Part shown: in pieces, positions 46,821 to 58,500 of the stretch
Layout: every line of letters begins with the position of its first letter
Position numbering within the stretch: position 1 is the stretch's first letter
NCBI GenBank assembly: GCA_012931725.1
Contig: CM022945.1
Location: forward strand, 97,174,024-97,238,023
Length of the DNA: 64,000 nucleotides
Direction: 5' to 3'
Origin: Litsea cubeba
Lineage: Eukaryota; Streptophyta; Magnoliopsida; Laurales; Lauraceae
Translations under genes and position numbers: made by a program
Notes under the pieces: model-generated
The model's database searches: none
What the model saw: the letters and a program-made list of their open reading frames with translations, nothing else
Told to the model about the DNA's origin: nothing

Positions 46821-46925
46821 GATCTGTAAGTTAGTTTGTCTGGCACCACTTTGAGTGCCACAGCTTCTCTTGCTGTAAGTTTGTTTGTCTGGCACCACTT
46901 TTGAGTGCCACAGCTTCTCTTGTTT
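46821..46925. repeat. Two-copy tandem repeat, about 51 bp
   Basis: GTTTGTCTGGCACCACTTT followed by GAGTGCCACAGCTTCTCTTG occurs twice. Block 1 has a single copy at about 39930, so this duplication happened after the block duplication. Confidence 0.85.
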
Positions 46926-47330
46926 TTATTTCCCAATAGAAAAATGGCACTATGAATATAAGTTGGTGGTCTTATGATGTACAACTGGACCGTACAAGGT
47001 GGGAAGAACAATATTTATACATTTGTTTCTTTTTGGGAAAAGATCTCTATATAAAACTAAAAGTGGTAGAATATTATATTAGCATTTGTGTGGCTGGTGG
47101 GGTCAATTTATAATAAATTCATCTGTGATGTAGAAATGAAATACTTAGATTGCGATTGATGTTGAACCAGACTTGCCTAATGCATGGGCATGATTGGACT
47201 GTGAGGCCTGCTTGGATGGATGATTGGAGTTTTGCATGAGGCCCACCTTGATGGGCAGGGCAATTTGAATGTAATGTTGGTCCATGTGGGCTGCACCAAT
47301 CCAATATGGGTGCCCACGTATAGCGCCTGA

Positions 47331-49483
47331 TCTGAACTAGAGCTACTAGCTACACTTAGTAAGACTGTTATTAAACTTGTCGTGGTTGGGGTCTTCAAGT
47401 GTATCTATTCACACTTTCTTCATATGCATACATTAAAATTTCAAATGAGTCTATCTTAATTTATTATCTATTAATATCATCCTAAAGTGTTTTTCAATAC
47501 ACTCAATTTTTATTCTAATATAATAGTTTGAGGGCAGCAAACCTAAAACTGTTTTCATTGCCTCGCCAATTGGGTTGTGCATTGTGGATGATGGATATTG
47601 ATTCTTCCTTTCACTCGTTGGTTGTCAATATAGCTTGACTTTTTAGAATAAGAGGTTTCTTGGATATTGATTGGCAACTCGCAAATTATCCAATTGTCTA
47701 GGAATCGATCATCACTATGCCACTCTTCCCATATATACGGGCTCTCCTTTTCTTAAGTATGGGCTTCTCTTCTCGAAATGTAGGCTCTCTTTCCGACGTG
47801 TGGGATCTCTTAGGTCCCAGCTCGCACGGCTAGGGTAAAAAAAAAAAAAGAAATAGCATGATTTTAAGAACTTCTATTAATGTGAGTCAAACATTGCCAT
47901 TGGAAATTTCTAAATTACAGAACTATTTTGGCTTGCATCCCACATTCTGGAATTTGAGTTATTAATTGAGAGCATATTTCAATCAATTCAAACCATAATG
48001 CTAATATTTCAAGTTAGCAGCCATATTGTAATCCTAATTGATTTGAGATTCATATATATTAGATTATGAAAATTAGAATCACAATATAAAAAGCTCAGGT
48101 TTCTTATTGATGGACGAATTGAAGTAGTACCCTAGAATGGTAATTGAATTGTTTGAAATTGTGACCACTAGATGATACCATCCGTCAACCTGGCTTTCAC
48201 ATGTCATTTATTTCATATGCTGGAAAAGCTCATAAACAAACAGAGAAGAAGACTTATTTCTTCATGCATTGATTTGTTCCGTGACTTCCGTCCTTTGGCT
48301 GGCACCGACCCCAGTCTTTAATTGGTGGATTCCAATTTCCATCGAAGGGTATAAGACCTAATTAATTAAGGGCCTCTTCAGCAAGACGATATTTGACATA
48401 CACAAGAATTTCAGATATACACTCCATCTATAATCACAAATGCTCAAAGACATATGAACATAATAAAAATTAGATATTTAACAATTTAGAGAAATCTACA
48501 AACCAAAAAATCTAAAATAACTAGAGATTTCACAAATAAAATAGGGAACTCTTATTAAGGTTAGGATTGCAAGTGGGTATCCATTTTTCTATTACTTTTC
48601 TAGGGTTTGAATATGTCGGGTGATTTGGCTGGATATTCATTTTTCTATCTTTTTTTTTTCATTTATATTTTTTTTTTAATTGAGGGGGAGGTAATTTAAT
48701 GGTCATCTTTAGGATATTTACTTTTTTCTTTTCCCATTTAATCACTTTTAGAAATACAAATCTTACGATTGTTGTGTATCAATTAATGAGAATTCTATGA
48801 TAGAAATTTATGCTATCAATGTCTCTTACTATTTATGGATTTCTTGAAATTCCTTCTTTGAATGGTATTCTCGACAATATTGTAATATTTTCAAGATATT
48901 TTAGAAAATAAAGATAATATTAGTTGCAGTGAAAATAAAACCTTGGAGTTTTAGTTGCATTTTATATTTAAATTTTACTTTTATTATTTTAATCATAGAA
49001 AAACTAATAATTTATTTTACATCCCATTTTCTCAATATTATTTTGAGGAGAACAGCCCAACTTTGAAAGTATCCATGCAGGCCTTTCCTCAGTACAATTA
49101 TTTATAAAACATTTAAGCCTCTTCTTATTAGTATACTGTATACCACTATACCTCGTTGGTAAACGATATTTATAGAAAGGGTCAATGCCTTCGATTTTGT
49201 CTATGTTCCAGACTTTAAGCATAGAAACATCTTCTTAATGCTTTACTTTCCCTGCAATTTTGTAATAACGACGTACCCAATGAGGCAAGACTCCATAACC
49301 AAGCAAAAGAGGTGGTCCTCACACGCAACCAAACTATTTGAGGAATATCTCAATCCATGTGGTGTTGTGCTCCTTTCAATTCCTTTGGTAAAGGCCTTTC
49401 AATCCTGGTCGACATGTTTGTTTGCAAGAATTTCACTAAGGAATTACTTTCCGACATATTCGCTCTTGGTCGACATGCTTTTA
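47331..49483. other. AT-rich intergenic DNA, nothing recognised
   Basis: No gene is supported. An A-run at about 47838-47850 ends a segment with four copies of a GGGCTCTC/GGCTTCTC-like phrase and may mark a retroposed fragment. Confidence 0.5.
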
Positions 49484-49486
49484 GGG

Positions 49487-49750
49487 CGTGTTAAAATGTA
49501 TGGTGAATTAAAGTATAGTAAGGTGAAGCATCAAATCAAGAGAGAATAAAAAAAATGGTTATGATGATGTTTTATTTTTAGTTGTTTGGTATGAAATCTT
49601 TTTTACTTTTTATATAGAAAGGTAAAGTTTTTTTTGTCCTTTAGTGGAGAAAGGGGGTTGCTGTTTAAATTGTGTTATTTTGATATGACCCTTGTCATTT
49701 CTTGTATGGATTCACTTTACTTTAACTAACTAGTTAATTGCCAAACACGC
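49487..49750. mobile_element. MITE relative of 12211-12537
   Basis: GCGTGTTAAAATGTATGG and GTTAATTGCCAAACACGC are terminal inverted repeats. The inside has AAGGTGAAGCATCAAATCAAG and TTGTCCTTTAGTGGAG, as in the intronic copy at 12211-12537. Confidence 0.7.
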
Positions 49751-50068
49751 GGGCCTGTTTAGATAGATAAGAAATAGAATAGAGTGAAGTTAAATGGGCC
49801 CTAACCGTCAAAAATTTCAACTCTACCCGTTTGGATAAGTCTGGCTCGATAGATGAAGTAATGTTGTGAGCCACATGTACTCCATTTCACTTTAACTCTA
49901 AATACTTCAATTTCTTTGAGTAAAAGTGGATTCCACTCCAAACCTTAAAATAAGCATCCAAATGTGAAGTGAAGTACTCTACTTTAACTTTAACTTACTT
50001 CTCTTCACTCCACTCTACATGTGAAATCCACTTCGTTTTACTCCACTCCTCATTTATCCAAACATGTC
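49751..50068. mobile_element. MITE copy A upstream of NHX
   Basis: From GGGCCTGTTTAGATAG to TTATCCAAACATGTC, with subterminal AGAGTGAAGTTAAATGGG mirrored by TCTTCACTCCACTCTAC. It is an intact copy of the element that follows and shows what copy B looked like before it was interrupted. Confidence 0.75.
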
Positions 50069-50074
50069 ATTTTT

Positions 50075-51054
50075 GGGCATGTTTGGATAGGCAATAAATA
50101 GATAGAGTAGAATAAAGTTAAATGGGTCCTAACCGCTTAAATTTTCAACTCTATCCCGTTTGGATGAATTTGGCCTAATAGATAAAGTAATGTTGTGAGC
50201 CACATGTACTCCATTTAACTTCCTTGAATAAAAGTAGATTCTACTCCAAATCTTAGGGCCCGTTTCTTTACAAGTATTTCTGATAGGAATTCAGACTGTT
50301 TGTGGATTCAAGAATTATTGTCAGAAATGCAATGTTCTTTTAATGGGATTCCCATTATTCAAGGTAGTCAGAATTCTCAAATGCCAAAAATGTGGAATTT
50401 CAAAATACTAGCCTCTCCTAAAGCATTTCAAAATTCTGGAACTCCGAGAAGTTTGGTTGGAACTCCGTCACCCAACTATGAGTCCTCCTACTAACAATAA
50501 AGTGGGCCCCATATTCATAATTATAAAAATCAAGCCCATGCAATTTCTATCAAAATGGGTCCTGTTCAAATTTCTAAAATTGGGTCTCATGCTTTCATTT
50601 CTAAAAGATGGGCCCATGTACCATATACATGAGGTGGGTCCACATTATAATTCTTACAGTTGGATCCCAAGTTAACAACCACAAAAGGTGGGTCTCATGT
50701 ACTACAATGCATAAAATGTTTAATTCCAGTCTAGAATTTATGTAGCAATGAAACAAGTGATTTATGAAATTCAGAAATTTAGAAATTCTCAAGTAAGAAT
50801 TCAAATGGAAATTAAACGGAGAATTTAAAAATGACAGAATTCAGTGGCATTTTAGAATTTCAGCATTTGAAATTCCAAGACAACCTCCATACATGAATTC
50901 TAAGAATTCTAGTAATGAAATAAACCATTAATTTCAAAATAAGCATTCAAATGGAGTGAAGTACTTTATTTTAATTTAAACTTACTTCTCTTCACTCCAC
51001 TCCACTCCACTCCACTCCACATATGAAATCCACTTTATTTTACTCCAAACATGC
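50075..51054. mobile_element. MITE copy B upstream of NHX, interrupted
   Basis: From GGGCATGTTTGGATAGG to TACTCCAAACATGC. The left part (50075-50254) and right part (about 50936-51054) align with consecutive parts of copy A; the TCCAC repeat at about 51000-51020 is expanded. The middle is a separate insertion. Confidence 0.75.
50255..50935. mobile_element. MITE nested inside copy B
   Basis: The left end AGGGCCCGTTTCTTTAC and inner GATAGGAATTCA are mirrored by TGAATTCTAAGAATTC and TGAAATAAACCATTAA. The interior carries repeated GTGGGTC/GGGCCCAT modules. Its insertion point corresponds to the CTTAAAATAAGC site in copy A. Confidence 0.65.
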
Positions 51055-51199
51055 AAAAAATTAAATAGAGAATATAGCACCACAGGTTCGACCTAGGCTC
51101 ATAGGTCCAGCCCAGCCTTAGAGAAAGCCGAGAGGCAAGATCACAGAAGAAATTGAGAAAGTGGCTTCCCATCTCCAGAAAAAGGAGACAGCAGAGGTC

Positions 51200-51777
51200 A
51201 GACACAGTAATAACATTGAAAAAGCAGGGGTAATTTTCTATTCCCCAGCACCATCATAGGGTCGGCCGCGTTCTCCTCCCGCTTTAAACCCAAAACCCCC
51301 AAACTTCAGTATATATTCCCTCCAACTCCTCCCTTTCCTTTCCAAACCTGAAACCTCCGTATCTTCCATTTCACGAATCACTATACATCTCTGATCTCCC
51401 TCTTTCCTCTCTCTCATAAGTATAGTGTCTTCTACTCCAAACCATAATTTGCAGAGAAGCACCCTACTCTATATCTCTCTTAGAAAGACGATCTCAATTT
51501 TGGTGCTTGAGACATTGATATTGATATGTTGTTGCTAGAGACATTGATATGTTGCAAAGGGATAAAGTTTAAATCTTTATTTTGAATTTTTTAAGTAGTT
51601 TGTTTGAGACGGACTCTTGAGAATAGTTTGTTTGAGAGGACTCTCTTTTGAGAATAGTTTGTTTGATACAGACTCTTTATAAGGGAGAAAGAGGTTGTTT
51701 TTATTGGTTTGTATGACACGGATTGTTATTTACTGGAGTTTGGAGATTTAGTTTTAGGTTTGGGTTGATCTAGAAGG
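51200..51777 (+). promoter_or_regulatory. NHX core promoter and 5' leader
   Basis: A TATA-like CAGTATATATTCCC (about 51307-51320) precedes a CT-rich leader (CTCCCTTTCC, CCCTCTTTCCTCTCTCTC). Nearer the ATG are TAGTTTGTTTGA repeats at 51596, 51624 and 51656. A 5' UTR intron, known in some plant NHX genes, could be hidden here but no splice pair is convincing. The nested MITE cluster ends about 150 bp upstream. Confidence 0.55.
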
Positions 51778-54700
51778 ATGGGTTTCGAGTTTGGTTCTGA
51801 TTTGATGACAATTGGGATGGTTTCTGCATCTGATCATGGCTCGGTGGTTTCTATTAATCTATTTGTGACTCTGCTCTGTGCGTGCATTGTGGTGGGTCAT
51901 TTGTTAGAAGAGAATCGATGGATGAATGAATCCATTACAGCTCTTTCAATTGTAAGTATTTTATTTTATTTTTTCTTCTGGTTTTTAGTAAATTAATGTA
52001 ATGGTGGTAGGGAGAAGTTATTTTGTTTGGATTGATTACAGGGGCTGTGCACCGGAGTCATTATTCTACTGACTACTGGAGGAAGAAGTTCTCGTCTTCT
52101 CGTATTTAGTGAAGATCTTTTCTTCATATATCTTCTTCCACCCATTATTTTTAATGCTGGGTATGTTTAATTTTCTATTGACTCAAGTTCCTTATTTGTC
52201 TTTTTTTCATTTCGAGCGGATAGGATGTGAGTTTGTTTGTGTTCAAATCTGGTTTTGCATAGAGTTTCCTTATTGGGTTGGGTTGGGGGGTTGGATTTCC
52301 ATCCCTATATACAGAGTTACTATACAGAATAACAAGGAAGCTCAAAAGGTTAGGCAGACTCTCAATACAGAAGATTTCCAAGATTCCAAGCTTATATCTG
52401 GAAACTAGATTATTTATTATCATTTTTTTTTTTTTTGAAGTTTAGAACTTGAGAAAGTTGATTTTTCGCCTGAACTGGAAATAATGAACTCAAAACAACT
52501 AACATAAAGGAAAAAAAAAAAAAATCCTGGAATCTGCAAACCATAAGTAATAACCTTCATGTGCAAGACATGCTATTATAATCATAAAAAAGCAATAATA
52601 AGTTAAGTATGTAATGCTTAGGACCTTTGTCCTACTATGAAGGCACATACATGGTTCTTTGGAAATGGAAAACAACAGAGCCTTCCAACTAAAATAAATT
52701 AAAATGTGGCTATGTCACATATGAAATGAAGATCCAGCGTCCATGTATTAACAGTAACAGCCATCTCGCAGACGGTGCAAAGGCTACCAAAGTCAGGTAA
52801 AGAAGTAGACTTAACTATATATAATTGATGTGAGCATCATAATAGTTGTCTTTGCTGCTACTGCCATTATGTCTTGTATGCACTCTGGTTCTTTCTTCCC
52901 ATATTTGTGTGCTCTTTATGACAACTGTGCTTGAAATATTTTTGTCAACTTCTCAAGCTGAGGAAACAGAGATTGACCCTTTTTTTTTTACTTTGCCATG
53001 TGCTAATCGAAAGGGATTGTGAACCATGATTATGAAAGATTCTTCTTTTGCTTCTGGCTGAGTTTTCACTACTAGATTTCATTTTGGGCTATAGAGATCA
53101 TTTAAATGTCAGAGTTTTGAAAATGATCCTAATTTTTATTTATCGTTTGAGTCTGATAATCTTGGTGCAAATTTTGTTAAACAGATTCCAGGTGAAAAAG
53201 AAGCAGTTTTTTCGCAACTTCATGACTATCATGCTGTTTGGTGCAGTTGGGACATTGATATCTTTTGGTATCATTTCACTAGGTATATTCATCTTTCCTT
53301 TTTTTATTTTTATTTTGATAAGATTTTATTCAAATGATTTGTTGTGTAGACACACATGCAAAATTTGTTATGCCATGAACTTCATGAGTGAGCAACTAAG
53401 CATTATCATATGGATAATGAATGGTCATTTCCATCCATACATTGCATTAGGCCAAATTCTCCAAGCCCAATTTATCCTCCTTTACATTAATTTGCATAAC
53501 TTTCTGAAATTTCTGTAGGTATTGTTGCATAGGTCCAATTATCATGTAATTGTGCTTCATTAGACATTTATTTTATTTTATTTTAAATTTATTCATGTAA
53601 CATTTTGGTTTAATTTGATTTTGGATCCATCACAATTTGAACTGAGTTGGGCCTCATCAAGTAGCAGTCTGCAGACTTTTCCCACTTGGTGATGAGTTTA
53701 GAGCTATTATTTTTACCATCTGACTAGAATTTCTCTTCTTCAAGCTTAGTTTATTTGAGTTGATTTTCTAAGTCAAACACATGAAGGGGAAAGAGAACTT
53801 TTATAGTGTTGAACTGTAAACTTTGAGGTTAAACTTGTTTTACTGAAAAATGCTTGCTTTCTATATGTAGTCATGTTTTGAACTGGATTTAGATGGTTTT
53901 TTTTTAACGGTTTTAGATGGTCAATTTTAAAGCCGGTAAGCTCCTACATGCATCTGTTGCTCTTGCCCTTCACACCCACCCACCCACACGTTAGATAAGA
54001 TAAGGCTTCAATTACAATACTCTAAATCCCTACTACGAAAAACAAGCATATAGGTTAAGAAAGTTTTCTATGACTTCGAGAAAATTCCAGTGGCATGGTT
54101 TCAAGCTTATGCAAGACTCCTGATGGTTTAAGTGTATGTCGGTTGCCCAGATTGTTGAGAAGGGTTAAACAAGGCTTTAAGATGCATTTTAGATCTTGTC
54201 ATTACTTATCATTGTCATCACATCAAAGCCTTATCTTTGTTTCTTCTATCTTCCCTCTACTTTACTGTTTTTATGTGGATTTGATATGATACAACCGGAA
54301 ATTATGTTATAGTGTATTCTAAACCTTGTACATCTGCACAGGCTATCGTCCTATTGAACAATTAGTTCTCATCATATTCGGTAGATCGTAATGCCAAAGA
54401 ACATAATTAAAATCATTCAAGCTGATGATACTTATCAGATTCCTCTTGTACGAAGTGTGATGATTGAAATAAATTATGGAAATGTTTTCTGTTAATGTCT
54501 GTGCTACTTTTAACTTTCTAACTGTACTACAGGTGCTATGCAATTCTTTAGAAGGTTGGATATGGCTCCCTTGGATATTACTGATTATCTCGGTATGTTA
54601 TGCCGATAAGTCTGTTTGTACCCCATGTTATGTCATTCTCTGCTGCTATTGCTGTCTTTCGGTGCTCTTATTTGTATTCTGCTTCCTCTTGTAGCCATTG

Positions 54701-55500
54701 GTGCGATCTTTTCTGCAACAGATTCTGTGTGCACCTTGCAGGTTTGGAATGTCTTGCAAAGTTGCCTTGAAGTTTTGGCTAGAATAATCAACTTACTGCA
54801 ACTAAATTACATTTCATCTAAAGCAGGTGCTCAATCAGGATGAGACACCTCTACTTTATAGTCTAGTGTTCGGGGAAGGTGTTGTAAATGATGCTACATC
54901 AGTGGTACTTTTCAATGCAATTCAGAGCTTTGATCTCAGTCACATAAGCTCCAGTATCGCCTTGAAGTTTGCTGGCAACTTCATTTATTTGTTTATTACA
55001 AGCACCCTGCTGGGAGTGATAGTGAGTTTCTTCCTTTTTAATTCTCTCTTTGATTGCATCCACCATGTATAGTTGTTTTGTTGAATGACATTTTTTTTTT
55101 AAATTTATTGCAGGCTGGATTGCTTAGTGCCTACGTTATCAAGAAACTTTATTTTGGCAGGTTTGTCAATGGAAAATTCTACACTTTCTATGTTTTGAAG
55201 TCTTATGGTGAATAATTTAATGTTTAATGGATATATATGTATATATACATATACGCACATACACGCTTGCGCGCATGCACACACGCGAAGAATTTCAAAT
55301 GAAAGATGGAGTTTGTTTAAGATTAAATTAGGAGCTCCATCTCATGGGCACATCTTGACCACTTTTCACTCACCCACACACACCCACTGGCCAACTCGGA
55401 CCTTCATCCAAGTGTATGTTGGATTGGAAGACCTATTTTTATTTTTTTAACCATTTCTTATTATTATTATTTGTGTGTGTGTGTGGGCGGGCGTGGGCAT

Positions 55501-55539
<39 letters not shown>

Positions 55540-58500
55540 TGGGGGGGGTGGGTGTGGGTTGGTTGGGAAGAGAGGTTGGTGGGTGGGTGTTCTAGAGGTT
55601 GTTTATAGATGTCCTCATTTGTAAATTTCATCTAACAGCTAAGAAAAGTCCAAATTTGAGATGCTAAAAAAAACTCCTTCCATCATCAGGATGGTAATGG
55701 TACCCCTTTTTTGCACACCCAGGTCAATGAGAAACTTGTTGATCCCCTTCCACTCCTGTGATTGGCACGCATCCAGGTAAGCCCCACAGGCTAGGCTCTT
55801 CTTTCCTCCGAGAGTGCCTCACGGTTTGGAAATGATCTCATGAGAAAGGTTTCTCTTATAAACTACATGAGCTACACTCCTAGGGTCCACCAATATACCC
55901 CCTTATGATCAAAGTGAACTCTAGCACTTGTCCCAATTTGACACATCCAGCTTATATTCACCATTGAATACTTGGATTGGGTACCCCCTTTTCTAACATT
56001 TCCCTTCTCCAACACTTCTACCATTCATTTTGAAGTCTTAAAATCCTAATTAGAAAGAATCCGACCAGGCGATCTTTGTTTTTTTTATTTTTTCTTTATC
56101 CATGCAAAACATTTCCATCGCCCCATCCCCTTGTTCGTGGGTGCCGAAGGTGGGCCCCCCAGTATCTGCACGGGCTACAATCCTTTTTGTGTAATCACTT
56201 ACATTGATGATTTTGTAAATGTCTAGATAACATAAATTATGAACAATCATTTCTTTTTTATTTTGTTTTATTTTTTGATTGGTAAGTAGGAAATTTTATT
56301 CAAAGAAGAGAGAACAAGCACATGACAAAAGAGGATAGATAAAAGAAAACAAATGACAGGGATAATAGTGCTCCACCCAGTACCACCATCTCAACGAACA
56401 CATAAAAAACAAAACCGACTACATAATAAGAACATTGAGAGAGCTATCACTAAGCTCCCATTCCTTTTCTGGCCTGTCTTGCCACATTATTTACTGACCA
56501 GACAATATGCTGAAGTTCCACCTTAATATGAGAATGATTTTGCCTCACTTTGGTAAAACTGGAATTTCCAAGGCCCTCCACCAGTCCACCCTCACCAACA
56601 ACCCTTGAAATTGCATTAGATGAATCACCTCCCACATTTAACAACCTGAAAGGATAGCAAATATATATATTCAAGGCTTCCAAAATAGCCATCACATCTG
56701 CTTCATTGGAATCCCCAACTCCAATTGATTTAAAAAACGTGTTCAACATCTTGCCTTCTTATTGTGAAGAACACTGCAACAATACCTATTGGACCTAGCT
56801 TACCTCAAGATGCCCCATCCACATTGAGTTTCAACAAGCCAATCAAACGAGGGAACCATATTTCTAGCTGCTTTTCCTTTGTAGGACCATGAACCAAACA
56901 AACCTCTCAGTTGTTAAGAGTTAGTTCTAAATTTAATTTTTTTAACAATGATCAATGAATCTTTTAACACGATGGAAATCAATTACCTCTCTCTTTAAGT
57001 TTTGCCAAAATCTTAACACTTGAATTTTGCTTCCAGGCATTCTACTGACCGTGAAGTTGCGCTTATGATTCTCATGGCTTATCTTTCATATATGTTAGCT
57101 GAAGTAAGATTTTATCTCGTCTCGTGTTTTATTCTTACCCTTTTTTTTCCTTTTTTTAGTTTATTTTTCAATGACCCTGTTTAAGTGAAATCATTTATTT
57201 TGGCTGGTTTGTATTGCAGTTGTTCCACCTAAGTGCTATTCTTACTGTGTTCTTTTGTGGAATTGTTATGTCCCACTATACCTGGCATAATGTGACTGAG
57301 AGTTCAAGAATTACTACCAAGTATGTCATATATCTGGAAATACTATTCAAATTCCTTGCACTTCTTTTTCTTAGTTTTCATACTATTACTTGTAGTTGTA
57401 GATCTCGTTGATTTTTTTTCTAATCTTTCAAATTGTCTGTATATGATCATATAGGCACTCTTTTGCGACGTTGTCATTCATAGCTGAGATATTTATCTTC
57501 CTCTACGTTGGTATGGATGCATTGGATATAGAAAAATGGAGAGTTGTTCAAAGCAGGTATATGTGGACATCCTATTACTATATCAACCTTTGGTTTTTAA
57601 AGATGAATGAAGTAGTCATGTCCTAATAGTTGGAACAGAGTTGTTGTTGGGTATCAAGAATGGGTTGGATCAAGCTATTCATCTTCCCCATATCTCCAAA
57701 CTGTAGCTAACATTCCCAGAAACTTTTCTTGTTTAGGAAACAAAATTCGTTTTATTGGAGTACTTGAGTCTTTTAGGTGTTCCCTCGTGCTATACTGTTT
57801 TTAAACAGTTTCTCATATGAAAGATGCATGAAAATATTTGCTGATTGCAGATAAACATTTACCTATTCTACTTAAGGTTGCTAATATGTTCTCTTTTGTC
57901 TTTTGCAGTCCTGGAAAATCAGTTGGGGTGAGTTCAATGCTGATAGCCTTGGTTATGGTTGGGAGAGCAGCTTTTGTATTCCCACTATCCTTTTTATCTA
58001 ACTTGACTAAAAGGGCCGTGAAAGATAAAATTGGCTTTAAACAACAAGTAAGTTTTCCATCACTGCCGCTTAATTTATCCTTCTGAACCAACCGAGAAAC
58101 CAAATAATTGTAAACAATTTCAACAGGTCACAATATGGTGGGCTGGTCTTATGAGAGGTGCAGTATCAGTGGCACTTGCTTATAATCAGGTAAAATTTTG
58201 AAACGGATTTTTTTCAATGGGTCAAATGTTGGCATATTGAAAATGATGTATACGATTCCTTTTTTTCCCGAGTCATGTATATGATTCCTCCTTGACAGTT
58301 GTTGTCCTTCGATGAAAGAAATATTTTTTCTAAAATGGAAAAGAAGCATTGTTCTTAAAACCTTTGCTATAATTCATATTAAATGAATGACTTTTCTTTT
58401 TCAATAAATGGTGGTCATTTTCCCAGCAATCATTTTGTTTCAGTTTATTATTATGTTGCCATGCTGGCAATCCATTATTTTTCCAAAGTAAGCCTACAAT

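Larger units (their letters stand above)
42440..47330. repeat. Segmental duplication, block 2 (expanded)
   Basis: It shares the ordered landmarks of block 1 (for example GTGGTCACTTGATAACAGAC at about 43954, against 38861) with moderate divergence. It is about twice as long because of two SINEs, at least two MITEs and a local tandem repeat within it. No gene is recognised in it. Confidence 0.7.

Noticed and set aside
46400..47011. 134- and 126-codon open frames in duplication block 2
   Set aside because: The counterpart in block 1 is not open in the same frames, so they show no sign of coding constraint.
53048..53518. 156-codon open frame on the plus strand
   Set aside because: It is NHX exon 3 read through into both flanking introns, and the flanks do not match the family.
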